A DNA stretch of 64,000 nt from CAYXVF01 sp964468125 (GTDB lineage: Bacteria > Myxococcota > XYA12-FULL-58-9 > CAYXVF01): positions 19,221 to 83,220 of the forward strand of contig CAYXVF010000012.1 in the NCBI GenBank assembly GCA_964468125.1, read 5' to 3'. Under the pieces are notes generated by a model. That model was not told the DNA's origin. It did no database searches and worked only from the letters and a program-made list of their open reading frames with translations. Every line of letters begins with the position of its first letter. Positions within the stretch are counted from its first letter, which is position 1. This document shows positions 1 through 9,173 of the stretch, piece after piece. A program made the translations under genes and the position numbers.

Positions 1-1
1 C

Positions 2-901
2 ATCGTCGGCTGTGGCGCGAAGCAGGTGGTGTTCAACGCCGCCGCCGCGCTCCTCGAGCCCGGCGACGAAGCGGTGATCTTCACGCCCTACTGGGTGAGC
101 TACCCAGACATGTTCGCTTTCAACGGCGCCAAGACGGTCACTGTCGAAACTCTTCCGGAGGAGAACTTTGCGCCGTCGGCGGAAAAGCTCGCTCAGTCCA
201 TCTCGCCCAGAACCAAGATCGTCTTGCTGAACACGCCGAACAATCCCTGCGGGGCGAGCTATCCGCGGGCGGCCATTGAAGCAGTCGCGGAGGTCCTCAA
301 AGCGCATCCGGAGATCGCGATCATCACCGACGACATCTACTCAGAGCTCGTCTTCGACGGCGATTTCGTCAGCCTCCTACACGTGGCACCGGAGCTGTTC
401 GAGCGAACGCTCATCGTGCAAGGGGTGTCGAAAACCTACTCGATGACCGGATGGCGGATAGGCTTTGGTATCGGTCCCACCGAGCTCATCGAGGCGATGT
501 CTCGAATCCAGGGTGCCTCCACTTCCGGCGCTTGCTCCATTGCGCAGGCAGCCGCAGTCGAGGCCCTGAGCGGACCTCAGGACGAGGTCCGGCAGATGCG
601 CGAGGCCTTTGCGAGGCGTCGCGACCGCATGGTGGCGGGCCTGCGGGCGATCAAAGGTGTGAAGGTGCCCACACCGGGCGGTGCCTTCTACGCATTCCCG
701 GACGTCAGCTCCTTTTACGGCGATCGCGTCAAAAACAGCTTTGAGCTGGCGGAGTATTTGCTGGACACTCAACACATTGCGACGGTCCCGGGGGGCGCCT
801 TTGGGACCGACGCTTGTATTCGACTGTCCTTCGCGTGCAGCGATGAGACGATTGATGAAGGTCTCGAGCGCTTGCGCAAGGGGCTCGAATCTCTGACCTG
901 A
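2..901 (+). CDS. Class I/II pyridoxal-phosphate aminotransferase (aspartate aminotransferase-like), 5' partial
   Basis: The reading frame is open from base 2, so the true start lies outside the window and about 100 N-terminal residues are probably missing. The visible part has the fold type I landmarks: the substrate/cofactor segment NTPNNPCG, the Asp of ITDDIYSELVFDG that contacts the PLP ring, the Schiff-base lysine in SKTYSMTGWRIG, and a late Arg in ACIRLSFACS that would hold the substrate carboxylate. This pattern fits the aspartate/prephenate aminotransferase branch of the AspC family. The enzyme would be cytoplasmic and move amino groups between amino acids and 2-oxo acids. Its stop is 4 bp before a PDZ lipoprotein gene, so the two are probably co-transcribed. 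The exact substrate cannot be read from sequence. Confidence 0.9.
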   Translation: MVGCGAKQVVFNAAAALLEPGDEAVIFTPYWVSYPDMFAFNGAKTVTVETLPEENFAPSAEKLAQSISPRTKIVLLNTPNNPCGASYPRAAIEAVAEVLKAHPEIAIITDDIYSELVFDGDFVSLLHVAPELFERTLIVQGVSKTYSMTGWRIGFGIGPTELIEAMSRIQGASTSGACSIAQAAAVEALSGPQDEVRQMREAFARRRDRMVAGLRAIKGVKVPTPGGAFYAFPDVSSFYGDRVKNSFELAEYLLDTQHIATVPGGAFGTDACIRLSFACSDETIDEGLERLRKGLESLT

Positions 902-905
902 GGCG

Positions 906-1337
906 ATGACACGAGCGACGGGCGCAGCACTTCTGGTTTCGATTGCGCTCGTCGGCTGCAAGCGCAATGTCATCGAGGGCTACCCTGACACCTTTGCGGG
1001 CGTCGGGCTCGTACTCGCGATACGTGGCAGTCATCCGGTCGTCGAGCAGAGCATCGAAGGGGGCAGCGCGCACGCGGCCGGCATAGAAGCGGGTGACCTC
1101 ATCGAGCGCATCGACGGAATCCCCACAAAAGGCATGACCCTGGGCAACGTCGTTGCCAAGATCCGCGGCCAAGAGGGCAGTCAGGTGACCCTCGCGATTC
1201 GGCGCGAAGCGCAAAACATCATCGTGGTCGTGCCCCGACAAAAGATGGTCAAGACCGGCGACGCGAACGAAGCCTACGAAAAGGCGGAGATCGTCGACGG
1301 CGACAACGAGCTAAAGGTCCTCGGCTTGCAACGTTGA
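906..1337 (+). CDS. PDZ-domain lipoprotein, 143 aa
   Basis: A short secreted protein of unknown specific role. The N-terminus is a lipoprotein signal (hydrophobic stretch ending SIALVGC, Cys18). The rest is essentially a single PDZ domain of the HtrA/CtpA kind: GVGLVLAI, then AHAAGIEAGDLIERIDG and a TLGNVVAKIRG helix, and a last strand QVTLAIRR. There is no protease domain, so it is more likely a peptide-binding adaptor or inhibitor at the membrane than an enzyme. A Shine-Dalgarno-like TGAGG overlaps the stop of the upstream aminotransferase gene, suggesting translational coupling. Confidence 0.8.
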   Translation: MTRATGAALLVSIALVGCKRNVIEGYPDTFAGVGLVLAIRGSHPVVEQSIEGGSAHAAGIEAGDLIERIDGIPTKGMTLGNVVAKIRGQEGSQVTLAIRREAQNIIVVVPRQKMVKTGDANEAYEKAEIVDGDNELKVLGLQR

Positions 1338-1379
1338 ATCTCGAGTGGGTACGCGCGCCCGTGTGCGCGAACGAGTCGC

Positions 1380-3128
1380 TCAGTACAAGCGGGCGATGTC
1401 GACGGTGAGCAACGCCTCGATGCGATCATTCACAAGCGCCACCTCCCCTTCTTCGATCGGCAGCTCGAGCGATTCTTCGATAAACACGCGATCGCGATTG
1501 AGAACGTTCTCTGCCACACCGAAGCGTCGATAGAGGTCGACCTCCAAGAGCCGAACAGTCAAAGACAACATGTCCTGCTGGGGCAGAACCGGACCTCGAA
1601 ACAGGACCTCGTCCGCGACATAGAGCTCGCCCTCTTCCACGATGTGCGGCTCTCTCGTTCGGTCCGCGAGGCGCGTTTCGTGGAAGACGAGCCCCTCGTA
1701 GTCGATGCGGGACTCCGCTACGAGCTCCGCCGGTGAAACCCCGAGGTCATCGAGGTCCCAGCTGCCCTCGCCCTCGAGGTCATCGAGGAGTCGAAGCTGC
1801 TTCAGACGCACGGTCACCTGCCGGTCCCCGGTGAGCCCAGCGGCCATGACCAAACCCGCCTCTCTCGCGCGCCCCACCGCCAGATGGTCGATGAACAGGT
1901 AGCTGGTGGACGGGAGCAGGCGCTCGCCGCCGAGGGCCTGCACACGGTTAGCGAGCTCCTGCCGATGAAAATGCATGTCCGCAACAAAGACGATCCCGTC
2001 GTTGGGCTCGCGGTCCGGGTTGTCCAGGGCGAGCAGGCTCAAGGGAAGGCCGATGGATTCGGTGAGCTCCTCTTTGGCGGCCGCCAGGTGGTGCACGTAG
2101 ACACCGCGGAACAAAGGATTGTCTGCGGCATAGATGTCGTGGTCCCAGCTGGCGGAGACTTCCTGAACGTAATCCGGGTGCATGTGAACGAAGTCATAGG
2201 TGTTGATGCCGATGTCGTTACCGACTTCGCGCACGGTCGGGTTGTCATAGAGCTGCGCGAGCCGTGCACCGGCGAGCACCCCCGCGTTCGTGACCCAGCG
2301 GGAGATCAGCTGGTCGGACGCTAGACCTTCGAGGTCGTTCTCGATCAGATAGCGGGTGAGATGGCAGCCCATCGAGTGACAAAACACTCCAACGTGCTCG
2401 GCACCGGTGCTCTCGACCCGATAGCGAAGAAACTTCGCGACAATGAGCGCGTAGCGTTGCAGCGCGAGGGCGGAGGCGTAGGGGAAGCGCTCGATGTCGG
2501 CGACGTCTTCCGAACTCATCCAGTCAGCCGGCACACCGCCGTAGTACTCCACCTCCACCACCTGGTTCGGCTCGAAGGGAAAGATCCGGCCGTCCGGTCG
2601 GCCGGTGAGCTCGCGGACCGTTTCCGACAACCGGCTCCCGCTCGAGACCGCACCGTAGACCGTGTCCGGAAAATCCTCGTACCTCTCGAAGGTGAAGCCC
2701 CGGACCTCGACGAAGAGCGTGTGCGCCGGATCGAGATTCTTGCCGTCGCCCGCGAGGACCGGTGGCTCCGCGCAGTCCGCGGCGCAAGGCGGCTCGCAGG
2801 GATCGCACACGCCATCGTCGCAGCGGGCAAAGCGCTCGCTCATCCGCTCCGCGCCGAGACAGTGCCCAAAGAAACAGATCGCGCAGTGATCCTCAGATCC
2901 GTCGCATTGGAAATCGTAGGGTGGCCCGGGCTCGTCACACTCGAGGGCCGGGGCGACGCCTGCGCCGGGCTCCGCTGCGCTACCGGACGGGGGCTCCGAG
3001 ACCGGGGCGCCGCGCTCCTCCCCGGGCGAGACGCGAAGGCCTTCCTCCGCCTCACTGCCGCAGGCCCACGCGCTCAAGCACGCGAGAAACGCGGCAGTTC
3101 TAACCATTCGAGCTCGTCTCATCCCCAT
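1380..3128 (-). CDS. Secreted alpha/beta-hydrolase-like lipoprotein (esterase/lipase type)
   Basis: The frame is open up to 3194, but the ATG at 3128 is preferred because it puts a lipoprotein signal (hydrophobic segment ending LSAWAC) at the N-terminus. A Cys-rich segment follows (CDEPGPPYDFQCDG, then CAICFFGHC and CDPCEPPCAADC), typical of surface lipoproteins in myxobacteria. The central domain has a nucleophile elbow HSMGCH within GVFCHSMGCHLTRYL, as in lipases and esterases. A downstream His (DMHFHRQEL or FIDHLAVG) could complete the triad. The roughly 170 C-terminal residues look like a separate beta-rich domain. The substrate is unknown. The gene converges with the PDZ lipoprotein gene and lies downstream of the GH13 genes on the same strand. 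Confidence 0.75.
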   Translation of the reverse strand: MGMRRARMVRTAAFLACLSAWACGSEAEEGLRVSPGEERGAPVSEPPSGSAAEPGAGVAPALECDEPGPPYDFQCDGSEDHCAICFFGHCLGAERMSERFARCDDGVCDPCEPPCAADCAEPPVLAGDGKNLDPAHTLFVEVRGFTFERYEDFPDTVYGAVSSGSRLSETVRELTGRPDGRIFPFEPNQVVEVEYYGGVPADWMSSEDVADIERFPYASALALQRYALIVAKFLRYRVESTGAEHVGVFCHSMGCHLTRYLIENDLEGLASDQLISRWVTNAGVLAGARLAQLYDNPTVREVGNDIGINTYDFVHMHPDYVQEVSASWDHDIYAADNPLFRGVYVHHLAAAKEELTESIGLPLSLLALDNPDREPNDGIVFVADMHFHRQELANRVQALGGERLLPSTSYLFIDHLAVGRAREAGLVMAAGLTGDRQVTVRLKQLRLLDDLEGEGSWDLDDLGVSPAELVAESRIDYEGLVFHETRLADRTREPHIVEEGELYVADEVLFRGPVLPQQDMLSLTVRLLEVDLYRRFGVAENVLNRDRVFIEESLELPIEEGEVALVNDRIEALLTVDIARLY

Positions 3129-3211
3129 CTCGCCCGCGGGCGCAACTGGAGACAAATCAGGGGCCGGAGCGTTCGGCAAGACGCTGTGCGTCAAGCAAGC
3201 GAAAGCGGTGG

Positions 3212-5629
3212 CTAAGCATCGACCTCTTGGAGCACCACCGTGCTGCGAGGTCGGACCGCGAGGCGGCCGGCCACACTATGTGCGGCCTCGGGTTTCCACA
3301 CGTTCCCGTGTGCTTCTTCATCCGAATGCGTGTCCACGACCCGGACCCATTTCTTGCCCGGAGCAGCCGCGGGCACCTCAAAGGTGCTGTCGTGCCAATG
3401 GCTGTTCGCATGCAGCAAGAAACGCGAGTCACCTTTGCTTCCCGCCGGGAAGAGAGCCGCCAATGCGTGGTGTGCATCGCCTTCGACAGGACCCCAGGTT
3501 TCGATCTCCGGCGCTTCCGGCCCGAGCTGCTTCAGACCGGGACTCGAACGGCGCAGCGCGAGAAGATCCTGGGTGAAGTCGAAGATCGGGTTTGCCTCAC
3601 CGTGCGCTTCGCCGAGGTTGTCATGGTACTCGCCGCCGATCTCCGTGTTCACCCGGTGCGGGGCGTTGGTTGCGAGCATCTCGTAGTTGACTCCCTGTAC
3701 TTCGTGCAGCTTGTAGGTGTTGTTGTTGCCGCGCTGGGTACGACCGAGCTCGTCGCCACCGAGAATCATCGGGACTCCGCGGGCGAACATCAGGATCGCA
3801 TGCAGGTTGCGCATCTGCTGACGTCGCTGCGCCTTGGTTTCCGCCGCGCTCCCGTGCCAGTTGTCCCAGGACTTGTTGTTGTCGCTTCCGCCGTCGCTGG
3901 GTCCGAAAGGCGGCTCCTGCTCGTTGATTTTTCCATTGTAGCTCACCACGTCAGCGAGGGTGAACCCGTCGTGCACGGTGATGAAGTTGATCGGCGGCTT
4001 GCCGTCGCGAAAGAGATCGAGCGTGCCTTTGAGAATGCGCGCGATTCCATCCGCCCCGCCCTTCCCGCGAATGAAGTCGCGGGCCGTATCCCGAAACTGA
4101 CCATTCCACTCGCTGAATGGCGCAGGGAAATCACCGACATGATAGCCACTCAGATCCCACGGCTCGGCGAGGAGCTTCACGTCGTGCTTCTTCGCAATCT
4201 CCGCCATGTCACTGAGCATCGCTGAGCCGCTGTCGAAGGCGTAGCCCGCGTCTTTCACCCGCCCGAGGGCAGCGGCGAGGTCGAACCGAAATCCATCAAC
4301 GCCGAGCGAGACCCAATACTCGAGAGACTCGCGGATCAGGGCTCGTGCGTCAGGTTTCGAGGCATCGATGGGCGCGCCGCAGCCGGTACTGTCGTGATCG
4401 AAGCGCGAATCGTCCTTGGAGAGGGCGTGATAGGCGACGTTGTCGAGTGCTCGCAGTCCCGCGAGGGTCAAGACCTCGGGACGCTCCGGGTCTTTCGGAC
4501 CGCTCCAACCACCGTGGTTGTAGACCACGTCGAGGATGACCTCGATTCCCGCGTCGTGAAACGCCCGGAGCATCTCTTTGAACTCCCGGGTGGGCCCGCC
4601 GGGGCTCTTGTCGTGCGCATAGGCGCGGTTCGCCGCGAAGTAGCCCTGGGACATGTAGCCCCAGGCGTTCTCAGAGCTGTCGAATTGATGAATCGGCATC
4701 AGCTCGAGCGAGGTGATCCCGAGTGCCTTGAGGTAGGGCGCCATGTAGGCTGCGCCGGCGAAGGTGCCACGCAATTCAGCCGGCACGTTGACCACGTCCG
4801 CGAACCCTTCTCGGTCGGCGAGGATTGCCTCGAGGCGACTCGCACTCGGGTGACCGGTGAATCCGCGCACGGAGGTCTCGTAGACCACCGTATCCTTCCA
4901 CGGAACGTGTGGACGTGCTCCCGTTTCCGTTCGATCGTTCACGACGATCCCTTTGGGTGCGATCCGCCCGGTGTCGAATTCTCGCTGTGGTCGCCCTTCG
5001 TACAGGTCGGGCCCGGAGAGGTAGGCCTGAAAGTGCTCGGGCTGATGCTCGTGGGAGATCTCGATCGCGTGAGAGCCTGTCGTAATCTTGTTCGGATTGA
5101 ATCGGTGCCCCTCGAGCACGTCAGCTCGAAAACCCGCGTCCGAGCCGCCGCGTTGAAAGGAGCGCGTGTACTCCCAATTTGGACCAAAGACGCGGAACCC
5201 ATAGTGCGTGCCCGATGGCACGCCTTCGAGCTTTGCCTGCCACTTACCGTCCGGGGTCTTTCGCATCAGATAGTCGAAGACCGCGTCCTTGCCGGTAGGG
5301 CCGTCGTAGATCTCGAGCACAACGGTTGTCGCGTTCGGCGCACGTACCGCGAAGCTCGTTTGCTGACCCTCTACATGGACTCCTGGACGAAAGCTCTTCT
5401 CCGCCCAGCTCTTTTTCTCCACGGGAGAGAAAGGGCCTCGGCGCGGGTGATTGATGCCGATGTGCCGGTCATCGCTCGTCAGAGGACCGCGAGAGACCTG
5501 CTTCCCGTCGAGAAGAACCTGCGCCTGCGCGCGTCGCTCGACGTCGATGGCATCCCTGCGACTGCCGCGCTCGGCGACGAGCCACGAGGCATCGGTCAAC
5601 GGACGAACATCAAATTCGGTCTTGCGCAT
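3212..5629 (-). CDS. GH13 glycogen debranching enzyme / isoamylase-like (GlgX type), 805 aa
   Basis: An intracellular alpha-glucan debranching enzyme by family resemblance, cutting alpha-1,6 branches of glycogen or limit dextrins. Residues about 85-150 form a CBM48-like beta domain (SFAVRAPNATTVVLEIYDG to HYGFRVFGP). The TIM barrel has the four GH13 regions: DVVYNHGG near 367, DGFRFDLA with the nucleophile Asp near 450, LAEPWD with the acid Glu near 489, and TVHDG with the transition-state Asp near 554. The first 75 residues are an extension I do not recognise. There is no signal peptide. The ATG at 5629 has only a weak Shine-Dalgarno site. The gene is 77 bp downstream of another GH13 gene and a sugar transporter gene, so the three probably form a maltodextrin or glycogen operon. 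Confidence 0.88.
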   Translation of the reverse strand: MRKTEFDVRPLTDASWLVAERGSRRDAIDVERRAQAQVLLDGKQVSRGPLTSDDRHIGINHPRRGPFSPVEKKSWAEKSFRPGVHVEGQQTSFAVRAPNATTVVLEIYDGPTGKDAVFDYLMRKTPDGKWQAKLEGVPSGTHYGFRVFGPNWEYTRSFQRGGSDAGFRADVLEGHRFNPNKITTGSHAIEISHEHQPEHFQAYLSGPDLYEGRPQREFDTGRIAPKGIVVNDRTETGARPHVPWKDTVVYETSVRGFTGHPSASRLEAILADREGFADVVNVPAELRGTFAGAAYMAPYLKALGITSLELMPIHQFDSSENAWGYMSQGYFAANRAYAHDKSPGGPTREFKEMLRAFHDAGIEVILDVVYNHGGWSGPKDPERPEVLTLAGLRALDNVAYHALSKDDSRFDHDSTGCGAPIDASKPDARALIRESLEYWVSLGVDGFRFDLAAALGRVKDAGYAFDSGSAMLSDMAEIAKKHDVKLLAEPWDLSGYHVGDFPAPFSEWNGQFRDTARDFIRGKGGADGIARILKGTLDLFRDGKPPINFITVHDGFTLADVVSYNGKINEQEPPFGPSDGGSDNNKSWDNWHGSAAETKAQRRQQMRNLHAILMFARGVPMILGGDELGRTQRGNNNTYKLHEVQGVNYEMLATNAPHRVNTEIGGEYHDNLGEAHGEANPIFDFTQDLLALRRSSPGLKQLGPEAPEIETWGPVEGDAHHALAALFPAGSKGDSRFLLHANSHWHDSTFEVPAAAPGKKWVRVVDTHSDEEAHGNVWKPEAAHSVAGRLAVRPRSTVVLQEVDA

Positions 5630-5706
5630 GAGTCATTTCTAGTGCCGGCCGCGCCGGCTCTCATTGCCGACTCCGCCGGCGGATTCTGGATACGATGGGC
5701 GACCCG

Positions 5707-7689
5707 TCAGACGGGCAGCAGCATCAACGTCTGATGAGGAGTGAGGGTCGGCAGCGGCAAAACGACCTTGCCCGCTTCCTTCGTCGCGACCAGTTCGAGC
5801 CCGGTCGCGTGATCCCGGAACTTCTGGCCCTCTTTGACCCCGAGGTGAGCCACCGGGAGGTTTTCGCCCGCGCGTTCTTCGCCGCTCGTGTTGGCCGCAC
5901 ACACCACGGCCGAGCCCTCGAACACGCGCGCCAGGGCGAAAAGCGGCCCGTCTTCGGACCAAAGCGTCACGGCGTCGCCGCGGCGAAGCTCGGGCCGCTC
6001 GACTCGGAGCTCGTTCAGAGAGCGCAGGAACTTGGCGAGCCTCGAGTCCGGGTTGTGTTGGCCGAACATGCTCTCGCGATTGCCCGGATCCTCGCCGCCC
6101 TCAAAACCCTGCTCGGTGCCATAGTAGATCGTCGGAATACCCGGCCAGGCGTACATGAGCGTGAGAGCCGCCTCGAGCTCCCGTTCCCGCTCTTCGCGGC
6201 TTCGGGTATCTCCCTCGCCGCGGTGCAGCCAGCGCGCGCGATCGTGGTTGTCGACGAAATTTAGTGGCAGACGGGGATCGAGTAGCTTGTTCTGCTCGAC
6301 GAGCGCGCTCTCAAGGGGGCGCGTTCCTTCACCCCACTTGAACGCCCGTTGAAATGCACGATTCTGGGGAAAATTCAGTGTCGAGTCGTAGGGCGCGTCG
6401 GGTGACTCTACGCTCTTAACGTAGGGGAACTGCGCTTGCCACTCGTGATGGTACTGCTCCGGAACGATGATTACAGGGTCCAAGCTGAAGTGCCGCAAGC
6501 GGTACTCGATCTCAGCCTTGATCGCCTTGTGATCGGCGGGCGGAAAGTGGCCAGCGGTGTCCAAACGAATGGCATCAACCCCTGTCGTCTTGATGAAGTA
6601 CGTCGCTTGAGCCGCCATCGTCTGCTGGATCGAGTGAAGAGATGTGTCGAGGGTGGGCAAGAGACGTGCCTCTTCTTCTGGGCGAGTCCTGAAGTCACCG
6701 TAGATCCTCTGCTCCGGATCGAGCCAATCCTCCACGACGCCTCGTCCGTGGTAGGGGCGCTCGTGCGTGACCATGTCGTTTGGCTTGAGCTGCGGCGCAC
6801 CGGGGCGAAAGCGGTACTCGCGGCCCTCCGGGCGATAGGAGATGTCGTCGCCTTCGTAGTCGATCAAGGGCGCGGTGTGCTGCCAAACAACGTCGAGGAT
6901 GATTCGGATCCCGCGCTTGTGGGCCTCGTCGCACAGCTCTCGCATGTCGGCGAGGGAGCCCACCCGGGGATCCATCTTGAAAAAGTCGTAGGTGTGATAG
7001 TTGTGGTACGCCATGGGACCGAACTGGGCCGTAATGGGCCCGAGCCAAACGGTCTTCACACCGAGCTTCTCCAGGTAGTCCAGCTGTGCGGTGACACCCT
7101 TTATGTCCCCGCCGTGCGCGTAGTCCGGATGATCGGGTCGATGCTCCACGTAGCCGGCGCCGTCGGTCTTCGGGTTGCCGTTGCTGAAGCGGTCGAGCAC
7201 GAGGTGGTAGACGTTCGAGTCTCCCCAATACTCGGGCTGAGGCAGCACGGTAATCGGCAGCTCGAGGTCCGCCTCACGCACCCATTCGGGCGACCGGAAG
7301 TGACCCTGCTCCTGCGCGAGCGCCGCTTGCATCCCAGCGTACAGCCGCTGCACCGCATGCTCAGCGGGAATGCTCTCCCCGACGGTGACCCCATGTTTGA
7401 CGTTGGTGGCGTGAATCGCCCGCATCTGCTCCTTGATGCCGGCCACTTCCAGCGCAGCGCCAGCCCCGCGGTGCGCCATTTCGGACGCATGCTGACGAAT
7501 GAAATCGGTGACGGCGGCCGTCGCAGCGTGGAGCTCGCGCGCACTGAGATGCTCTCCCTCGCGGTCCGACCCGTCGAGGGTGCATGCCTCGGTCAGGAGC
7601 TCGCGCGACAACTCCTGAAGGTGGTCGCGCGGATGCCCTTCAATGGCGGGCATCGGTTGTCTCAGGAAATCGATCGCACGCGTGTTCAT
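5707..7689 (-). CDS. GH13 alpha-amylase / cyclomaltodextrinase-like enzyme, 660 aa
   Basis: A GH13 hydrolase with intact catalytic residues: DVVWQH near 266, DAIRLDTAGH with nucleophile Asp377, VPEQYHH with acid Glu411, and FVDNHD with Asp483. The beta-alpha barrel starts only around residue 155 (NVYHLVLDRFSNGN). Ahead of it is a mostly helical 150-residue extension, rich in His, Glu and Ala, that I do not recognise. There is no signal peptide, so it should act in the cytoplasm on imported maltooligosaccharides or cyclodextrins. The start codon overlaps the transporter stop by one base (TGATG), which implies translational coupling. Whether it is an alpha-amylase, neopullulanase or maltogenic enzyme cannot be decided here. 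Confidence 0.87.
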   Translation of the reverse strand: MNTRAIDFLRQPMPAIEGHPRDHLQELSRELLTEACTLDGSDREGEHLSARELHAATAAVTDFIRQHASEMAHRGAGAALEVAGIKEQMRAIHATNVKHGVTVGESIPAEHAVQRLYAGMQAALAQEQGHFRSPEWVREADLELPITVLPQPEYWGDSNVYHLVLDRFSNGNPKTDGAGYVEHRPDHPDYAHGGDIKGVTAQLDYLEKLGVKTVWLGPITAQFGPMAYHNYHTYDFFKMDPRVGSLADMRELCDEAHKRGIRIILDVVWQHTAPLIDYEGDDISYRPEGREYRFRPGAPQLKPNDMVTHERPYHGRGVVEDWLDPEQRIYGDFRTRPEEEARLLPTLDTSLHSIQQTMAAQATYFIKTTGVDAIRLDTAGHFPPADHKAIKAEIEYRLRHFSLDPVIIVPEQYHHEWQAQFPYVKSVESPDAPYDSTLNFPQNRAFQRAFKWGEGTRPLESALVEQNKLLDPRLPLNFVDNHDRARWLHRGEGDTRSREERERELEAALTLMYAWPGIPTIYYGTEQGFEGGEDPGNRESMFGQHNPDSRLAKFLRSLNELRVERPELRRGDAVTLWSEDGPLFALARVFEGSAVVCAANTSGEERAGENLPVAHLGVKEGQKFRDHATGLELVATKEAGKVVLPLPTLTPHQTLMLLPV

Positions 7690-9035
7690 CAGTGCGTTCC
7701 TCCAGCGGTGGATACCTCAGTTCCGATCAGGAGAGGCTGCGATTCTTCCTTCACCCGTTGGGTCAGCACCGCCGCCACGAAGAAGCAGACGCCTCCGAGC
7801 ATGACCGCTGCCACACGATTGTTGAGAAGCACGTGCTCCATGAGTGAGCCAAAGCCTACGGCAACGAAGATTTCGGGCAGTACGATGAAGAAGTTAAAGA
7901 TCCCCATATAGACGCCGGTCTTTCCGACGGGCAGCGTATCCGCGAGCATCGCGTAGGGCATCGAAAGAATGCTCGCCCAGGCAATCCCGACGCCAACCAT
8001 TGAAGCCAGAAGCCACAGAGGTTGCTCGATGAAGCCAACAGACATCAGGCCAACTGCTCCTAGAGCGAGGCAGGTTGTGTGCGTGTTGCGACGACCGAAG
8101 CGACGAGCAAGCGCCGGAAGAGCGAGGGAAAAGAGGAACGTCACGAGCGAATACGCGGCAAAGCACAAACCGGCCCATTCGATGCCTTCGACGTAACGTG
8201 GGGTCGACTGTTCGGCGCCAAACACGTTGCGCGCGACGGCCACGGGAAAATAGAGCCACATGCAAAACAAGCCGAGCCAGGTGAAGACCTGTACCGATGC
8301 GAGACGACGCATCGTTGGAGGCATGTGCATCAACGCGTCGCTGATTTCGCGCCAGGCCGCCTTGAGGCCGCGGTTTTCTTTCTTCTGGCGCTCAAAGGAC
8401 GCGAGGTCACTCGGCGGGTGTTCCTTGGTCGTGAAGACGGTCCACAATACGGCGATGAGAAAGGCGGCGGCGCCGACGTAGAAGCTCACTCTGACAGTGA
8501 TGGGGATCGCGCCCTCGCCGGAATCACTCACACCGAGACGTCGCAGGATGAATGGCAAAGCGGAAGCGGCCACCGCGCCGACACCGATGAACACGCTCTG
8601 CATCGCGAATCCACGCGTTCGCTCCGCGGGGGGTAGAAGATCGGCGACAAAGGCACGAAAGGGCTCCATGCTCACGTTGATCGATGCATCGAGAATCCAG
8701 AGCAGACCCGCTGCCATCCAGAGCGCGGAGGCATTCGGCATCAACACCAAGGCAAAGGAGCTCGCGAGCGCACCGACGAGAAAGTAGGGCCGCCGCCGAC
8801 CCAGTCGGGTCCAGGTGCGGTCGCTCATGTAACCGATGATCGGCTGAACCAGGAGGCCCGTGAGGGGAGCAGCCAGCCAGAGGATTGGGATCTGGTGCGC
8901 ATCCGCGCCGAGGAACTCGTAGATGGCGCTCATGTTGGCCATCTGCAGTCCCCATCCAAATTGAATGCCCAGGAATCCGAAACTCATGTTCCAGAGCTGC
9001 CAGAACCCCTTTCGCCCAGCCGTGTCGGTCGCCAT
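7689..9035 (-). CDS. MFS sugar transporter of the sucrose/SLC45 type, 448 aa
   Basis: A twelve-helix major facilitator protein of the inner membrane. The loop after helix 2 reads GYMSDRTWTRLGRRRPYFLVGA, the RxGRRRP signature of plant sucrose carriers and SLC45 relatives. Helix-rich stretches follow, with no extra domain. It probably imports a disaccharide or short maltodextrin by proton symport. The two GH13 genes downstream support an alpha-glucan substrate, but this is inference. The start at 9035 is backed by GGGGAG eight bases upstream. It is the first gene of the three-gene operon, and the 138-bp gap upstream should carry the promoter, though I see no convincing repressor site there. Confidence 0.85.
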   Translation of the reverse strand: MATDTAGRKGFWQLWNMSFGFLGIQFGWGLQMANMSAIYEFLGADAHQIPILWLAAPLTGLLVQPIIGYMSDRTWTRLGRRRPYFLVGALASSFALVLMPNASALWMAAGLLWILDASINVSMEPFRAFVADLLPPAERTRGFAMQSVFIGVGAVAASALPFILRRLGVSDSGEGAIPITVRVSFYVGAAAFLIAVLWTVFTTKEHPPSDLASFERQKKENRGLKAAWREISDALMHMPPTMRRLASVQVFTWLGLFCMWLYFPVAVARNVFGAEQSTPRYVEGIEWAGLCFAAYSLVTFLFSLALPALARRFGRRNTHTTCLALGAVGLMSVGFIEQPLWLLASMVGVGIAWASILSMPYAMLADTLPVGKTGVYMGIFNFFIVLPEIFVAVGFGSLMEHVLLNNRVAAVMLGGVCFFVAAVLTQRVKEESQPLLIGTEVSTAGGTH

Positions 9036-9173
9036 TCTAACTCCCCGTGATCGGGCGAGTTATCGGCCGTCTCGACGATCGGTTTCGGGAGTTTTGTCTC
9101 GCGTCTCTCCACGCCACCGTGACTCGGGTCCCGAATGACCAATGGCAAGGCCCTGGTGCTCACAGCGGCGGCC
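9036..9173. other. Intergenic region upstream of the sugar operon
   Basis: This 138-bp stretch separates the transporter start from the DUF58 stop, both on the minus strand. It must contain the sugar-operon promoter and possibly a terminator for the upstream operon. I see neither a clear sigma-70 pair, nor a LacI-type palindrome, nor a hairpin followed by a T-run. Confidence 0.4.

Noticed and set aside
5644..5682. GCCGGC-CGC-GCCGGC and CCGCCGGCGG between the two GH13 genes as a terminator
   Set aside because: The stems are short, no T-run follows, and such GC palindromes are expected by chance in this base composition.
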